Positions 14,010-20,344 of a stretch of 20,500 nucleotides of DNA are shown piece after piece; the first letter of the stretch is position 1, and each line of letters begins with the position of its first letter. Source of the stretch: Actinomycetota bacterium (GTDB lineage Bacteria; Actinomycetota; Geothermincolia; Fen-727; JAQURN01); the NCBI GenBank assembly GCA_028715585.1, contig JAQURN010000007.1:1-20500 (forward strand). Reading direction: 5' to 3'. Both the position numbers and the translations under genes were made by a program. The notes under the pieces are model-generated. The model did not search any database. It saw nothing but the letters and a program-made list of their open reading frames with translations, and was not told the DNA's origin.

Positions 14010-14318
14010 CTACTTCAACTTTTTCTCGATGGTTGCGAGCTTCTTCTCGAGGGACCTGAGGTCGTTTCGAGTTATGGCGCCCATCGAGTCGAGAACCTTA
14101 CTCACCTCATTACCGATGGCATTGAGAAGCTCTTCCCTGTCTTTCCTGCCCTTGTCGATGAGGTCTTTCACGGCCTTGTCGGCGGAGGCAACTCCTTTCG
14201 CACCTTTGCCCGAGCCAGATTTACCCCTTTCTACTAGCTCATCGAAGGTTTTCTTCGCTTCCTCCCGAATGGTGCTGAGCGCGCCAAGGAGGAGATAAGG
14301 CATGTCTTTGGATTCCAC
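14010..14318 (-). CDS. Phasin-like protein without tail (PhaI-like)
   Basis: This 102-residue protein is a paralog of the downstream gene product. It shares the opening MES-x-D-x-PYL-x-x-GAL, the centre KKTFDELVERG at 22-32, the KDREELLNAI region and the LDSMGAITRNDLRSLEKKLATIE segment at 76-98. It lacks the Lys/Pro/Ala tail. These features fit small phasin-family or PhaI-like proteins that coat inclusions, with amphipathic helices and a C-terminal coiled coil for oligomerisation. The start is GTG with AAGGGGGTG just upstream. It is the first gene of a two-gene operon and lies about 49 bases after the predicted transcription start of a consensus promoter, so it is probably abundantly expressed. 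No PHA synthase is seen in the window. Confidence 0.75.
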   Translation of the reverse strand: MESKDMPYLLLGALSTIREEAKKTFDELVERGKSGSGKGAKGVASADKAVKDLIDKGRKDREELLNAIGNEVSKVLDSMGAITRNDLRSLEKKLATIEKKLK

Positions 14319-14356
14319 ATCACACCCCCTTACTGAAAGGAAAAACCCTGTGCACG

Positions 14357-14415
14357 CTTCCCGCGGTAACGAAATTATAAAACTAATGGTGGCAATGTCA
14401 AATTTTCGCGGGAAG
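14357..14415. repeat. 9-bp inverted half-sites flanking the phasin promoter
   Basis: CTTCCCGCG at 14357-14365 and CGCGGGAAG at 14407-14415 are exact reverse complements with centres 50 bases apart, about five helical turns. One lies just upstream of the -35 hexamer and the other just after the predicted transcription start, so a protein binding both would bracket the promoter. Candidate operator pair. Confidence 0.6.
14374..14401 (-). promoter_or_regulatory. Perfect-consensus sigma70-type promoter for the phasin-like operon
   Basis: On the minus strand TTGACA (14401-14396) and TATAAT (14379-14374) match the -35 and -10 consensus exactly, with a 16-base spacer. The expected transcription start is near 14367, giving a leader of about 49 bases before the GTG at 14318. 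Chance occurrence of both perfect hexamers at this spacing, in the right direction and in a short divergent gap, is unlikely. Confidence 0.85.
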
Positions 14416-14465
14416 TATTGATATTGAATTGCGGAAGACGCAAACAGCGTGGTAGGATTTCCTCA

Positions 14466-14495
14466 ATTGGAAATGGTGTAAGCGGCATTTCCAAT
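14466..14495 (+). repeat. 10-bp perfect inverted repeat upstream of the DUF4282-like gene
   Basis: ATTGGAAATG at 14466-14475 and CATTTCCAAT at 14486-14495 are exact reverse complements with a 10-base spacer. ATTTCC also occurs at 14457-14462 and 14496-14501, so the motif appears four times within 45 bases, counting both orientations. It ends 46 bases before the start of the downstream gene. It could be an operator array or a leader hairpin. No convincing plus-strand promoter could be fixed, although TAGGAT at 14453-14458 is a weak -10 candidate. Confidence 0.55.
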
Positions 14496-14527
14496 ATTTC
14501 CTGTGCAATCCTTTCGGGCGCTCTTTC

Positions 14528-14534
14528 GAGGAGG
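14528..14534 (+). promoter_or_regulatory. Ribosome-binding site that decides the DUF4282-like start
   Basis: GAGGAGG ends seven bases before the ATG at 14542. An in-frame GTG at 14503 lies upstream of this site and has none of its own. Confidence 0.8.
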
Positions 14535-14541
14535 TTGGGTC

Positions 14542-15087
14542 ATGCAAGAAGAGAGCGATTTTGTAAAGTTCTTAAAGTTTGAGAAGATGGTCGCACCGAT
14601 TTTGCTTCAGGTTTTGTTCTGGATTACGCTTGCGGCTAACATCATTTTCAGCATCTTACTCATGGCTAATGGTGGAGGAAATGTCCTCCTCGGGCTTTTG
14701 CTCTTAATCTTCGGATCCCTTGCGATTAGAGTTTTCTACGAAATGGCGGTTCTCTTCTTTCGTATGAACGAATCTCTAACGGAGATTGAGATGAACACCC
14801 ACTCTTCGCGACAGGGACACACTCCTCCCCCTGCTTCCCGGCCATGGACCCCGCCCCCACAACCCCGGGCTCAAGCACAGCTTTACCGACCCGCCACTCC
14901 CCAAGCTCCAGCCCAGGGGCCCACGTCCTATACTCCGCCTCAGCGACCAGCTCAGCCCCCTCAGCCTATTCCATCCCAGGGCCCGACGCAGCCTTCTGCA
15001 GGTGCTTCGAAGAGGTGTAAGTTTTGTGGCAGCGTTGTCGGCGCAGATGTCCTTTTCTGCACAAATTGCGGCAAACGCTTGGAATGA
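14542..15087 (+). CDS. DUF4282-like membrane protein with C-terminal zinc ribbon
   Basis: The protein has 181 residues in three parts. Residues 1-85 hold two membrane helices (about 17-41 and 45-73) followed by FYEMAVLFFRMNESLTEIE, the pattern of DUF4282 proteins. Residues 92-156 are a proline/glutamine-rich linker. The C-terminus is a zinc ribbon with CKFC at 159-162 and CTNC at 173-176. The function of DUF4282 is not known. The start at 14542 is fixed by GAGGAGG seven bases upstream. It is the first gene of a four-gene run (27, 7 and -4 base spacings) ending with an ABC transporter, so it may help assemble, regulate or use that transporter. The order helix-linker-ribbon is the reverse of the proteins at 8618 and 15115. 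Confidence 0.8.
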   Translation: MQEESDFVKFLKFEKMVAPILLQVLFWITLAANIIFSILLMANGGGNVLLGLLLLIFGSLAIRVFYEMAVLFFRMNESLTEIEMNTHSSRQGHTPPPASRPWTPPPQPRAQAQLYRPATPQAPAQGPTSYTPPQRPAQPPQPIPSQGPTQPSAGASKRCKFCGSVVGADVLFCTNCGKRLE

Positions 15088-15114
15088 TTAAAAAAGCCTT
15101 TTGGAGGTGAAGAC

Positions 15115-15828
15115 GTGAATGGGAGTGAAGGAAAGATAGTATGTAAGTCATGCGGGAAGGAAGTTCCGGCGGGTTCCACTTTTTGTGGTTATTGTGGCGC
15201 GCCGGTTGAGGGCGCCGGAGCACGCCCGGGGGTCCAGCCTCCCCCACCCCCAGCTCAGCAGCCTCCCATTGCGCCCCCTACTGGAGGTCCGACAGGTCCT
15301 ACCTACACGCAGCAACCCCCGCCACCCCCCACAGGTCCAACTTACCCACAGCAGCCACCACCTTTGCGACAGCCATATGCTCCACGTCCCTCCACGGGGC
15401 AGTGGTGGCTCGATGCCAGGGTTGGCGATTGGGTTTCGATTGCGTCCGCCTTTGTGCTTTTTATTTCTCTGTTCTTGCCATGGACGAGGATAAAAATCAC
15501 TTTCTTTGGTACCAATGTATCCGAGGCAGCCTTCGGACCCAGCTTTGGCTGGGTGATGATGATTTCGGTTCTTGCGGTTGTCGCGGTTTTTGTCCTCGAC
15601 GTGCTTCCAACAAATATCGAGCTTCCATTTGAAAAAGAATGGGCTTACATAGGCGCTGGAGCCTTTGCGATTCTCATCTCGCTGCTCGTCATGCTTCTTC
15701 GCCCACTTCCTGGAGCCGTTGCCCCGACGGGAGTGAGCCGGATGCCATGGGTTGGCGCATACATAGGCATCCTGGCCGCAATCGGCATCCTTGTTGGCGG
15801 GGTCTTGCTCCACAGAGAGATTGGCTAA
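15115..15828 (+). CDS. Zinc-ribbon, proline-rich, four-helix membrane protein
   Basis: The protein has 237 residues. It starts with a zinc ribbon (CKSC at 10-13, CGYC at 24-27). A low-complexity linker at about 34-93 follows, with repeated GPTY and QQPPP units. Then come four predicted membrane helices at about 104-123, 143-165, 177-196 and 211-232. The GTG start has GGAGGTG about seven bases upstream. The family is not recognised beyond the zinc-ribbon part, and no catalytic motif is seen in the helices. The stop is seven bases before the ABC ATPase start, so it is in the same operon and may be a membrane partner of that transporter. Imperfect DNA repeats in the linker could let its length drift. 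Confidence 0.78.
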   Translation: MNGSEGKIVCKSCGKEVPAGSTFCGYCGAPVEGAGARPGVQPPPPPAQQPPIAPPTGGPTGPTYTQQPPPPPTGPTYPQQPPPLRQPYAPRPSTGQWWLDARVGDWVSIASAFVLFISLFLPWTRIKITFFGTNVSEAAFGPSFGWVMMISVLAVVAVFVLDVLPTNIELPFEKEWAYIGAGAFAILISLLVMLLRPLPGAVAPTGVSRMPWVGAYIGILAAIGILVGGVLLHREIG

Positions 15829-15835
15829 AGCCACC

Positions 15836-16771
15836 ATGCCGGTGATGAGCGATCCCATAACACTCGAGGTTGTCTCCAAGCGACTGGGAGAGCGCGAGGT
15901 TCTCAAAAGCGTGAGCTTCGCCGTAAAAACGGGGGATGTCTTCGGCTATCTTGGTCCCAACGGAGCCGGCAAAACCACCACTATCAGAATTCTCCTAGGG
16001 TTGCTCGAGCTCACTTCGGGCAAAGCCAATATCTTGGGCGAGGATGTTTCGAGGGATGAAGCCAGAAGGAAAGTGGGCTTTGCCCTGGAGCAAGACGGCC
16101 TCTACGAGAACAAGACCGCTTGGGAAAACCTAAGTTACTATGCCTGGATTTACGAAGTAGCCGAATCCGCGGAGAGAATTGATAAGGTCTTAGACTTGGT
16201 AGGTCTTCAGGATAGAGCCAACGACCGGGTTGGCACCTATTCCAAGGGGATGAAGCAGAGGCTGGCTTTAGCCAGGGCGATGATACATGACCCAGAACTC
16301 TTGATTCTGGACGAGCCAACCTCTGGAGTCGACCCATCGGGACAGAGGGAGGTGAGAGAGGTCATCCTCAACATGGCTCATGGGGAGGGAAAGACTATCT
16401 TCCTGAGCTCCCACAACCTTGACGAGGTGCAGAGAATCTGCAATCGCATCGCTTTGATTGACCGTGGCGAGATAAAACTTTGTGGCGAGCTGGAGCAATT
16501 GCAACAAGAGATGAGCAACAGGGAGGTGGTGATTGAAACTGCCGAAATCACCTCTGAGCCCCTTTTTGCCGAACTCAAAAGCATTCCCCGCCTGGGGTTG
16601 CAGGAAGGGAGAGGCAGGAGCCTTATTTTCGTCCCTCAAGAAGGAGTAAAGGTTCCCGAGATAGTGAGCTTTCTGGTGGGGAGAGGGGTAGGGATTGAAG
16701 GCGTAAGCAGAAAGAAAGCTTCCCTGGAGGAAATCTACGCAACTATACTCGAGAAGGCGGAGCTGTCATGA
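15836..16771 (+). CDS. ABC transporter ATP-binding protein (ABC-2 exporter type)
   Basis: The protein has 311 residues and powers the transporter whose membrane part is the next gene. All nucleotide-binding motifs are visible: Walker A GPNGAGKTT at 40-48, Q-loop Gln86, signature YSKGMKQR at 135-142, Walker B LLILDEP at 155-161 with the catalytic Glu160, and the H-loop His193 in SSHNLDEV. The C-terminal 90 residues look like the DUF4162-type extension found in ABC-2 drug, antibiotic or Na+ exporter ATPases. The start is uncertain: ATG 15836 is chosen, ATG 15845 is equally possible, and the longer TTG 15791 form would overlap the previous gene. The stop overlaps the permease start by four bases (ATGA). 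Substrate unknown. Confidence 0.93.
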   Translation: MPVMSDPITLEVVSKRLGEREVLKSVSFAVKTGDVFGYLGPNGAGKTTTIRILLGLLELTSGKANILGEDVSRDEARRKVGFALEQDGLYENKTAWENLSYYAWIYEVAESAERIDKVLDLVGLQDRANDRVGTYSKGMKQRLALARAMIHDPELLILDEPTSGVDPSGQREVREVILNMAHGEGKTIFLSSHNLDEVQRICNRIALIDRGEIKLCGELEQLQQEMSNREVVIETAEITSEPLFAELKSIPRLGLQEGRGRSLIFVPQEGVKVPEIVSFLVGRGVGIEGVSRKKASLEEIYATILEKAELS

Positions 16772-17532
16772 GGGGAATGCTTGCCGTTCTCAAAAGCGAT
16801 GTAGATGATATTCTGCGCAGCAAAGGGTTTCTGATTATCGCCATCATCCTTGGAGTTGTCACCATCGGGGCGGCAGTAGGCATAAACATCCCCCTTAGCA
16901 GGTGGCTAAACCATGGGTTACCCTGGAATAAAGCCAAACCCTTGTTAGAACTTTTCATGGGGCTGGCGGTCAACTACATGCCCCTCATAGTCCTATACAC
17001 ATTTATGGCAACCTGGGCTACCGACCCTATTGCCAGAGAGAAGGCAAGGGGGACCCTAGAGTCTCTCCTTGCCACCCCACTGACTGCTAAAGCTGTTTGG
17101 ATGGGAAAAAGCCTGGCAATCTTCTTGCCCGCTTACATAATCAGCATCCTCTCCACATTGGTGGTTGTCCTGGCGATGAACTTTGCCTCAATTCTGCCGG
17201 CTACGGGCCATTTTGTCCTTCCGCTCCCAACAGCAGTTACAGGCTTTCTTTTCCTTCCCTTGCTGATGTTTGCCCTCATCTCGTTGGGGGTACTCGTTAG
17301 CTTCATTACCAACCCCGTTATCGGGCAGACGATTATTATATTTATTGGGGTAGTCCTGCTGAATTTGGTGGGACAAGTTGGAGGGCGCATAATCTGGCTG
17401 TTGCCTTCGTGGGATTATGCCTTCTACAATTTAGCCGGAGCCGCCCTTCTAGGAACGGTAGCCCTTCGCATTTCCTCTTCCCTCACCAAGGAGAAGATTG
17501 TTCTGTCAAGCAAGGGTAGATGGGCGCAGTGA
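16768..17532 (+). CDS. ABC-2 type transporter permease
   Basis: The protein has 254 residues and about six hydrophobic helices. The cytoplasmic segment EKARGTLESLLATPLTAKAVWMGK after the second helix is the typical ABC-2 permease signature, which contacts the ATPase. It starts in the ATGA overlap with the ATPase gene, a sign of translational coupling. One ATPase and one six-helix permease would form a dimeric exporter. The substrate cannot be read from sequence; neighbours suggest an envelope or stress role rather than nutrient uptake. It is the last gene of the four-gene operon. Confidence 0.9.
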   Translation: MRGMLAVLKSDVDDILRSKGFLIIAIILGVVTIGAAVGINIPLSRWLNHGLPWNKAKPLLELFMGLAVNYMPLIVLYTFMATWATDPIAREKARGTLESLLATPLTAKAVWMGKSLAIFLPAYIISILSTLVVVLAMNFASILPATGHFVLPLPTAVTGFLFLPLLMFALISLGVLVSFITNPVIGQTIIIFIGVVLLNLVGQVGGRIIWLLPSWDYAFYNLAGAALLGTVALRISSSLTKEKIVLSSKGRWAQ

Positions 17533-17655
17533 CCCTCAGGGCGAACGGGCAATGGTCCCCCCGCTGATTCGCATAAACCGCGGGATGCAACACGACCCCC
17601 TAATAGATGCCTTTACGCTTTCGCGCCTAAACTCTTTACGGCTAAGCATCCACGA
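17533..17655. other. Convergent intergenic gap without recognisable signal
   Basis: These 123 bases separate the permease and Hcp genes, which point at each other. I see no T-tract hairpin on either strand. Only short weak inversions are present, such as CCCGC and GCGGG with a 15-base loop. Confidence 0.5.
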
Positions 17656-19287
17656 TTAAGTGTTCATGAACGATTCGATGTCATCCTCGACTGTGCTGAT
17701 GGTCGCAATCCCGAATTCCTCCGTCAGAACCTCAGCTATGTTTGCTGATAGGAAGCCAGGAAGCGTGGGACCGAGATGGATATCCTTCACTCCCAAATAC
17801 AACAGCGCAAGAAGCACGATTACAGCCTTCTGCTCGTACCAAGCGATGTTGAAAGCAATCGGCAGCTCGTTGATGTCATCTAAGCCGAACGCTTCTTTGA
17901 GCTTGAGCGCGATGACAACCAGCGAATAGGAATCGTTGCATTGCCCGGCATCCAACACCCTTGGAATACCACTGATGTCGCCAAGTTCCAGCTTGTTATA
18001 ACGGTATTTCGCACAGCCCGCCGTGAGGATGACGGTGTCCTTCGGGAGTTTTTGAGCAAACTCGGTGTAATATTCCCTGGACTTCATGCGCCCATCACAG
18101 CCAGCCATGACAAAGAACTTTTTGATGGCTCCCGATTTGACCGCATCAACCACCTTGTCGGCTAAAGCTATCACCTGATTGTGGGCAAAGCCGCCGACGA
18201 TGCTGCCCGTCTCGGTTTCTTCTGGCGCGGGAAGGGTTTTGGCAAGCGCGATGATTTCGGAAAAGTCCTTCCCCCCGTTTTCGCCAGCCCTGATGTGCTT
18301 GCAGCCAGGAAAGCCAGTGGGGCCAGTGGTAAATATCCTGCTTCTGACCTCTTCGCTCTTAGGCGGAACGATACAATTCGTGGTAATCAGAATAGGTCCG
18401 TGGAAAGACCCAAATTCCCCAATCTGTTTCCACCAAGCGTTTCCATAGTTGCCGACAAAGTTGTCGTATTCTTTGAAAGCCGGGTAATAATGGGCGGGGA
18501 GCATCTCGCCGTGGGTGTACACATCCACCCCCATATCTTTTGTCTGCTCCAGAAGCTGTTCCAGGTCGGTCAGGTCGTGGCCCGAAATAAGAATAGCGGG
18601 GTTTCCCCTGACTCCGAGATTGACCTCGGTAATCTCTGGATTTCCAAATCTCGAAGTATTAGCTTCATCGAGAAGCGTCATGACCTTTATGCCGTGTTCG
18701 CCGGTTTTCATCGTAAGCGTGATGAGGTTGTCAACTGAGAGCGAATCGCCGAGTATCGCAGCTAGCGCCTCGTAGATGAATGCGTAGATTTCCGGGTTCT
18801 CTTTCCCTAGATTTTTCGCATGCTCAGCATAGGCTGCCATGCCTTTTAGACCGAATGTAATCATCTGCTTCAAAGAGCGGATATCCTCGTCTGGCTCAGC
18901 GAGAATGCCCACCGATTCTGCTTTTTCCAGCATAGACTCCCTGGAATCCACCTGGAAGGTAGCCGCGCCGCCCAAATTGTCGGCGGCAACGGATTTCCTA
19001 AGCTCATTTCTTATAGCAAGCATCTTTTTAATCTGCTTTTCGATTGATTCATCGTCGAAGTTCGTGTTCGTGATTGTCATGAAAAGGCTGTTGGGTATTT
19101 CGTAGTTCGTGTCGCTAAGCTCGCCGATGTCGATTTTACCTTTGACCACGATTTCCGAAATGCCCTTGAGCGTGTAAATCAGAACATCCTGAAGCTTTGC
19201 GACTTCTTCAGTTTTCCCGCACACGCCGCGTACCGTGCAGCCCTTTCCTTTGGCAGTTTCCTGACACTGGTAGCAAAACATGCTCAT
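17656..19287 (-). CDS. hcp: Hybrid-cluster protein (hydroxylamine/NO reductase), class I
   Basis: The protein has 543 residues, the length of class I Hcp. Hcp reduces hydroxylamine in vitro and nitric oxide to N2O in cells under nitrosative stress. The N-terminal cysteines follow C-x2-C-x8-C-x5-C (MFCYQC to GVCGK), the pattern of strict anaerobes. Ligands of the hybrid 4Fe-2S-2O cluster are visible in order: SGHDL (His), HGEML (Glu), TNCIVPP (Cys), AGCDGR (the persulfide-bearing Cys), AGCAKYRYN (Cys) and AGQCNDSYS (Cys). It is the last gene of a ferredoxin-rubredoxin-hcp operon and its ATG overlaps the rubredoxin stop by four bases. The small Fe-S proteins probably supply electrons. The divergent Crp/Fnr-type gene is the likely regulator. 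Confidence 0.97.
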   Translation of the reverse strand: MSMFCYQCQETAKGKGCTVRGVCGKTEEVAKLQDVLIYTLKGISEIVVKGKIDIGELSDTNYEIPNSLFMTITNTNFDDESIEKQIKKMLAIRNELRKSVAADNLGGAATFQVDSRESMLEKAESVGILAEPDEDIRSLKQMITFGLKGMAAYAEHAKNLGKENPEIYAFIYEALAAILGDSLSVDNLITLTMKTGEHGIKVMTLLDEANTSRFGNPEITEVNLGVRGNPAILISGHDLTDLEQLLEQTKDMGVDVYTHGEMLPAHYYPAFKEYDNFVGNYGNAWWKQIGEFGSFHGPILITTNCIVPPKSEEVRSRIFTTGPTGFPGCKHIRAGENGGKDFSEIIALAKTLPAPEETETGSIVGGFAHNQVIALADKVVDAVKSGAIKKFFVMAGCDGRMKSREYYTEFAQKLPKDTVILTAGCAKYRYNKLELGDISGIPRVLDAGQCNDSYSLVVIALKLKEAFGLDDINELPIAFNIAWYEQKAVIVLLALLYLGVKDIHLGPTLPGFLSANIAEVLTEEFGIATISTVEDDIESFMNT

Positions 19288-19481
19288 TGCCTTCCCCCTT
19301 TCACGCTTCCTTTATCGCAGTCTTCGACAGGTTCGAAGTCGTCCTTGTCGGCAAAGCACACTGGGCACAGCCAATCATCGGGTAAATCTTCGAATTCGGT
19401 GCCGGCAACGATGCCGTTGTCGGGGTCGCCGAGCGCGGGGTCATAGATATAGTCGCAGACGACGCACCTATATTTTTTCAT
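19284..19481 (-). CDS. Rubredoxin
   Basis: The protein has 65 residues. A single iron is bound by four cysteines, C6-x2-C9 and C39-P-V-C42, within the usual rubredoxin framework (YRCVVCDYIYDP and LPDDWLCPVC). It is a cytoplasmic one-electron carrier common in anaerobes, where it feeds oxygen- and NO-detoxifying enzymes. The C-terminal tail of about 12 residues beyond the normal end is slightly longer than in most rubredoxins. It overlaps hcp by four bases (ATGA), so translation is coupled, and it follows the ferredoxin gene by 29 bases. It is probably the direct electron donor to Hcp or to a partner. Confidence 0.97.
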   Translation of the reverse strand: MKKYRCVVCDYIYDPALGDPDNGIVAGTEFEDLPDDWLCPVCFADKDDFEPVEDCDKGSVKGGRQ

Positions 19482-19510
19482 CCGATTCTTCTCTACCTTG
19501 CTCTACCCCC

Positions 19511-20242
19511 TTACCCCTCCTGCCAATCGAGAATTTTGCCGTCGGTTGAAATCGTAACTACCTGCCAGGGAATAGACTTCCCGCTGTTTTGAAGTGCCTT
19601 TTTTGCCGCGTTTTCGATTCCCACGCAGCATGGGATATCCATGCGCACGGCCGTGACGCTTTTTATGCTGTTGTTTTTGATGATTGCCGTCAGCTTGCCG
19701 CTGTAATCCTCGTCATCGAGCTTGGGGCATCCAATAAGTGTTATTCTGCCCTTGATAAATGCGTCATGAAAATCGCCGTAGGTATAGGCCGTGCAGTCGG
19801 CGGCAACCAAGAGATTTGCGTCCGTGAAATATGGGGCGTTTACCGGCGTGAGCTTGATTTGAATTGGCCACTGTGACAAGCGGCTCTTGTTTTCGCCGAC
19901 ATCACTGTGAGCGGTTTCGCATTCGGTTTCCCTACGGATGGTCTTTGACTGTGTGCCAGGACAACCGCATGGCAATGCTTCTCCCTCGCTTTTCAGCTTG
20001 TTTCGATTGACAGCGGCTTCGTCGTATTCTGCCGCTTCCCGTGTTTCAAAGCTGATGGCCCCCGCCTCACAGGACGGCAGACAGTCGCCGAGACCGTCAC
20101 AATAATCATCGCGCAGGAGCTTCGCTTTTCCATTTACCATGCCAATCGCCCCTTCGTGGCAAGCCTCTGCGCACAAGCCGCATCCCGTGCATTTCTCTTC
20201 GTCAATTTTGATTATTTTTCGAATCGTGTTCCGCTCACCCAC
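19511..20242 (-). CDS. Hcp-associated ferredoxin-domain protein with C-terminal extension
   Basis: The protein has 243 residues. The N-terminus is a two-cluster ferredoxin. The first motif is complete (C18, C21, C24, C28). In the second, the usual second cysteine is Leu51 (C48-DGL-GD-C54-LPS-C58), so the site may hold a 3Fe-4S cluster or use another ligand. The remaining part from about 90 has more cysteines (LPCGCPG, LIGCPKLDD, IPCCVG) and could bind another centre. Similar ferredoxin proteins stand next to hcp in several anaerobes (FrdX-like). GTG 20242 is the only in-frame start before an upstream stop; its ribosome site is weak. It is the first gene of the operon and presumably passes electrons to rubredoxin and Hcp. 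Confidence 0.88.
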   Translation of the reverse strand: MGERNTIRKIIKIDEEKCTGCGLCAEACHEGAIGMVNGKAKLLRDDYCDGLGDCLPSCEAGAISFETREAAEYDEAAVNRNKLKSEGEALPCGCPGTQSKTIRRETECETAHSDVGENKSRLSQWPIQIKLTPVNAPYFTDANLLVAADCTAYTYGDFHDAFIKGRITLIGCPKLDDEDYSGKLTAIIKNNSIKSVTAVRMDIPCCVGIENAAKKALQNSGKSIPWQVVTISTDGKILDWQEG

Positions 20243-20288
20243 TTTCTTGCGCTGTTCTGTTTCGCCTTGCTGTTGACTTTACGCCTCT

Positions 20289-20330
20289 AGTATCTCTTTA
20301 CTAAGGGAATAAGTCTGTTGGAATTCCAAC
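20289..20330 (-). promoter_or_regulatory. Candidate promoter of the ferredoxin-rubredoxin-hcp operon
   Basis: On the minus strand GATACT at 20294-20289 matches the -10 consensus at four of six positions, and the -35 position 17 bases upstream is poor. A weak -35 is expected for an activator-dependent promoter. With a start near 20282, the 14-bp palindrome at 20317-20330 would be centred at about -41.5. This assignment is inference. Confidence 0.4.
20317..20330. promoter_or_regulatory. Perfect 14-bp palindrome, candidate Crp/Fnr-type operator
   Basis: GTTGGAATTCCAAC is an exact palindrome in the divergent gap between the ferredoxin gene and the Crp/Fnr-family gene, 14 bases before the latter's ATG. 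Two 7-base half-sites suit a dimeric helix-turn-helix regulator. For the regulator gene it would lie between promoter and start codon (autorepression); for the ferredoxin operon it would lie upstream of the -10 (activation). Confidence 0.65.
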
Positions 20331-20344
20331 GAAAGAGGATTTCT

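Noticed and set aside
15239..15400. Proline-coding C-rich tract as a possible non-coding repeat array
   Set aside because: It stays in frame with a supported gene and is explained by the proline-rich linker; repeat units are imperfect.
15148..15906. 252-codon open frame on the minus strand across the zinc-ribbon membrane protein gene
   Set aside because: It is antisense to the proline-rich linker and helices; its composition (Arg, Gly and Trp rich) is what complements of those codons give.
17610..17625. Short CGC-TTTC-GCG inversion after the permease and hcp genes
   Set aside because: Three base pairs and no T run; not a terminator.
20273..20302. TTGACT-18-TTTACT as promoter of the Crp/Fnr-type gene
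   Set aside because: The -10 matches at only four of six positions and the spacing is long; possible but not strong enough to list as a feature.
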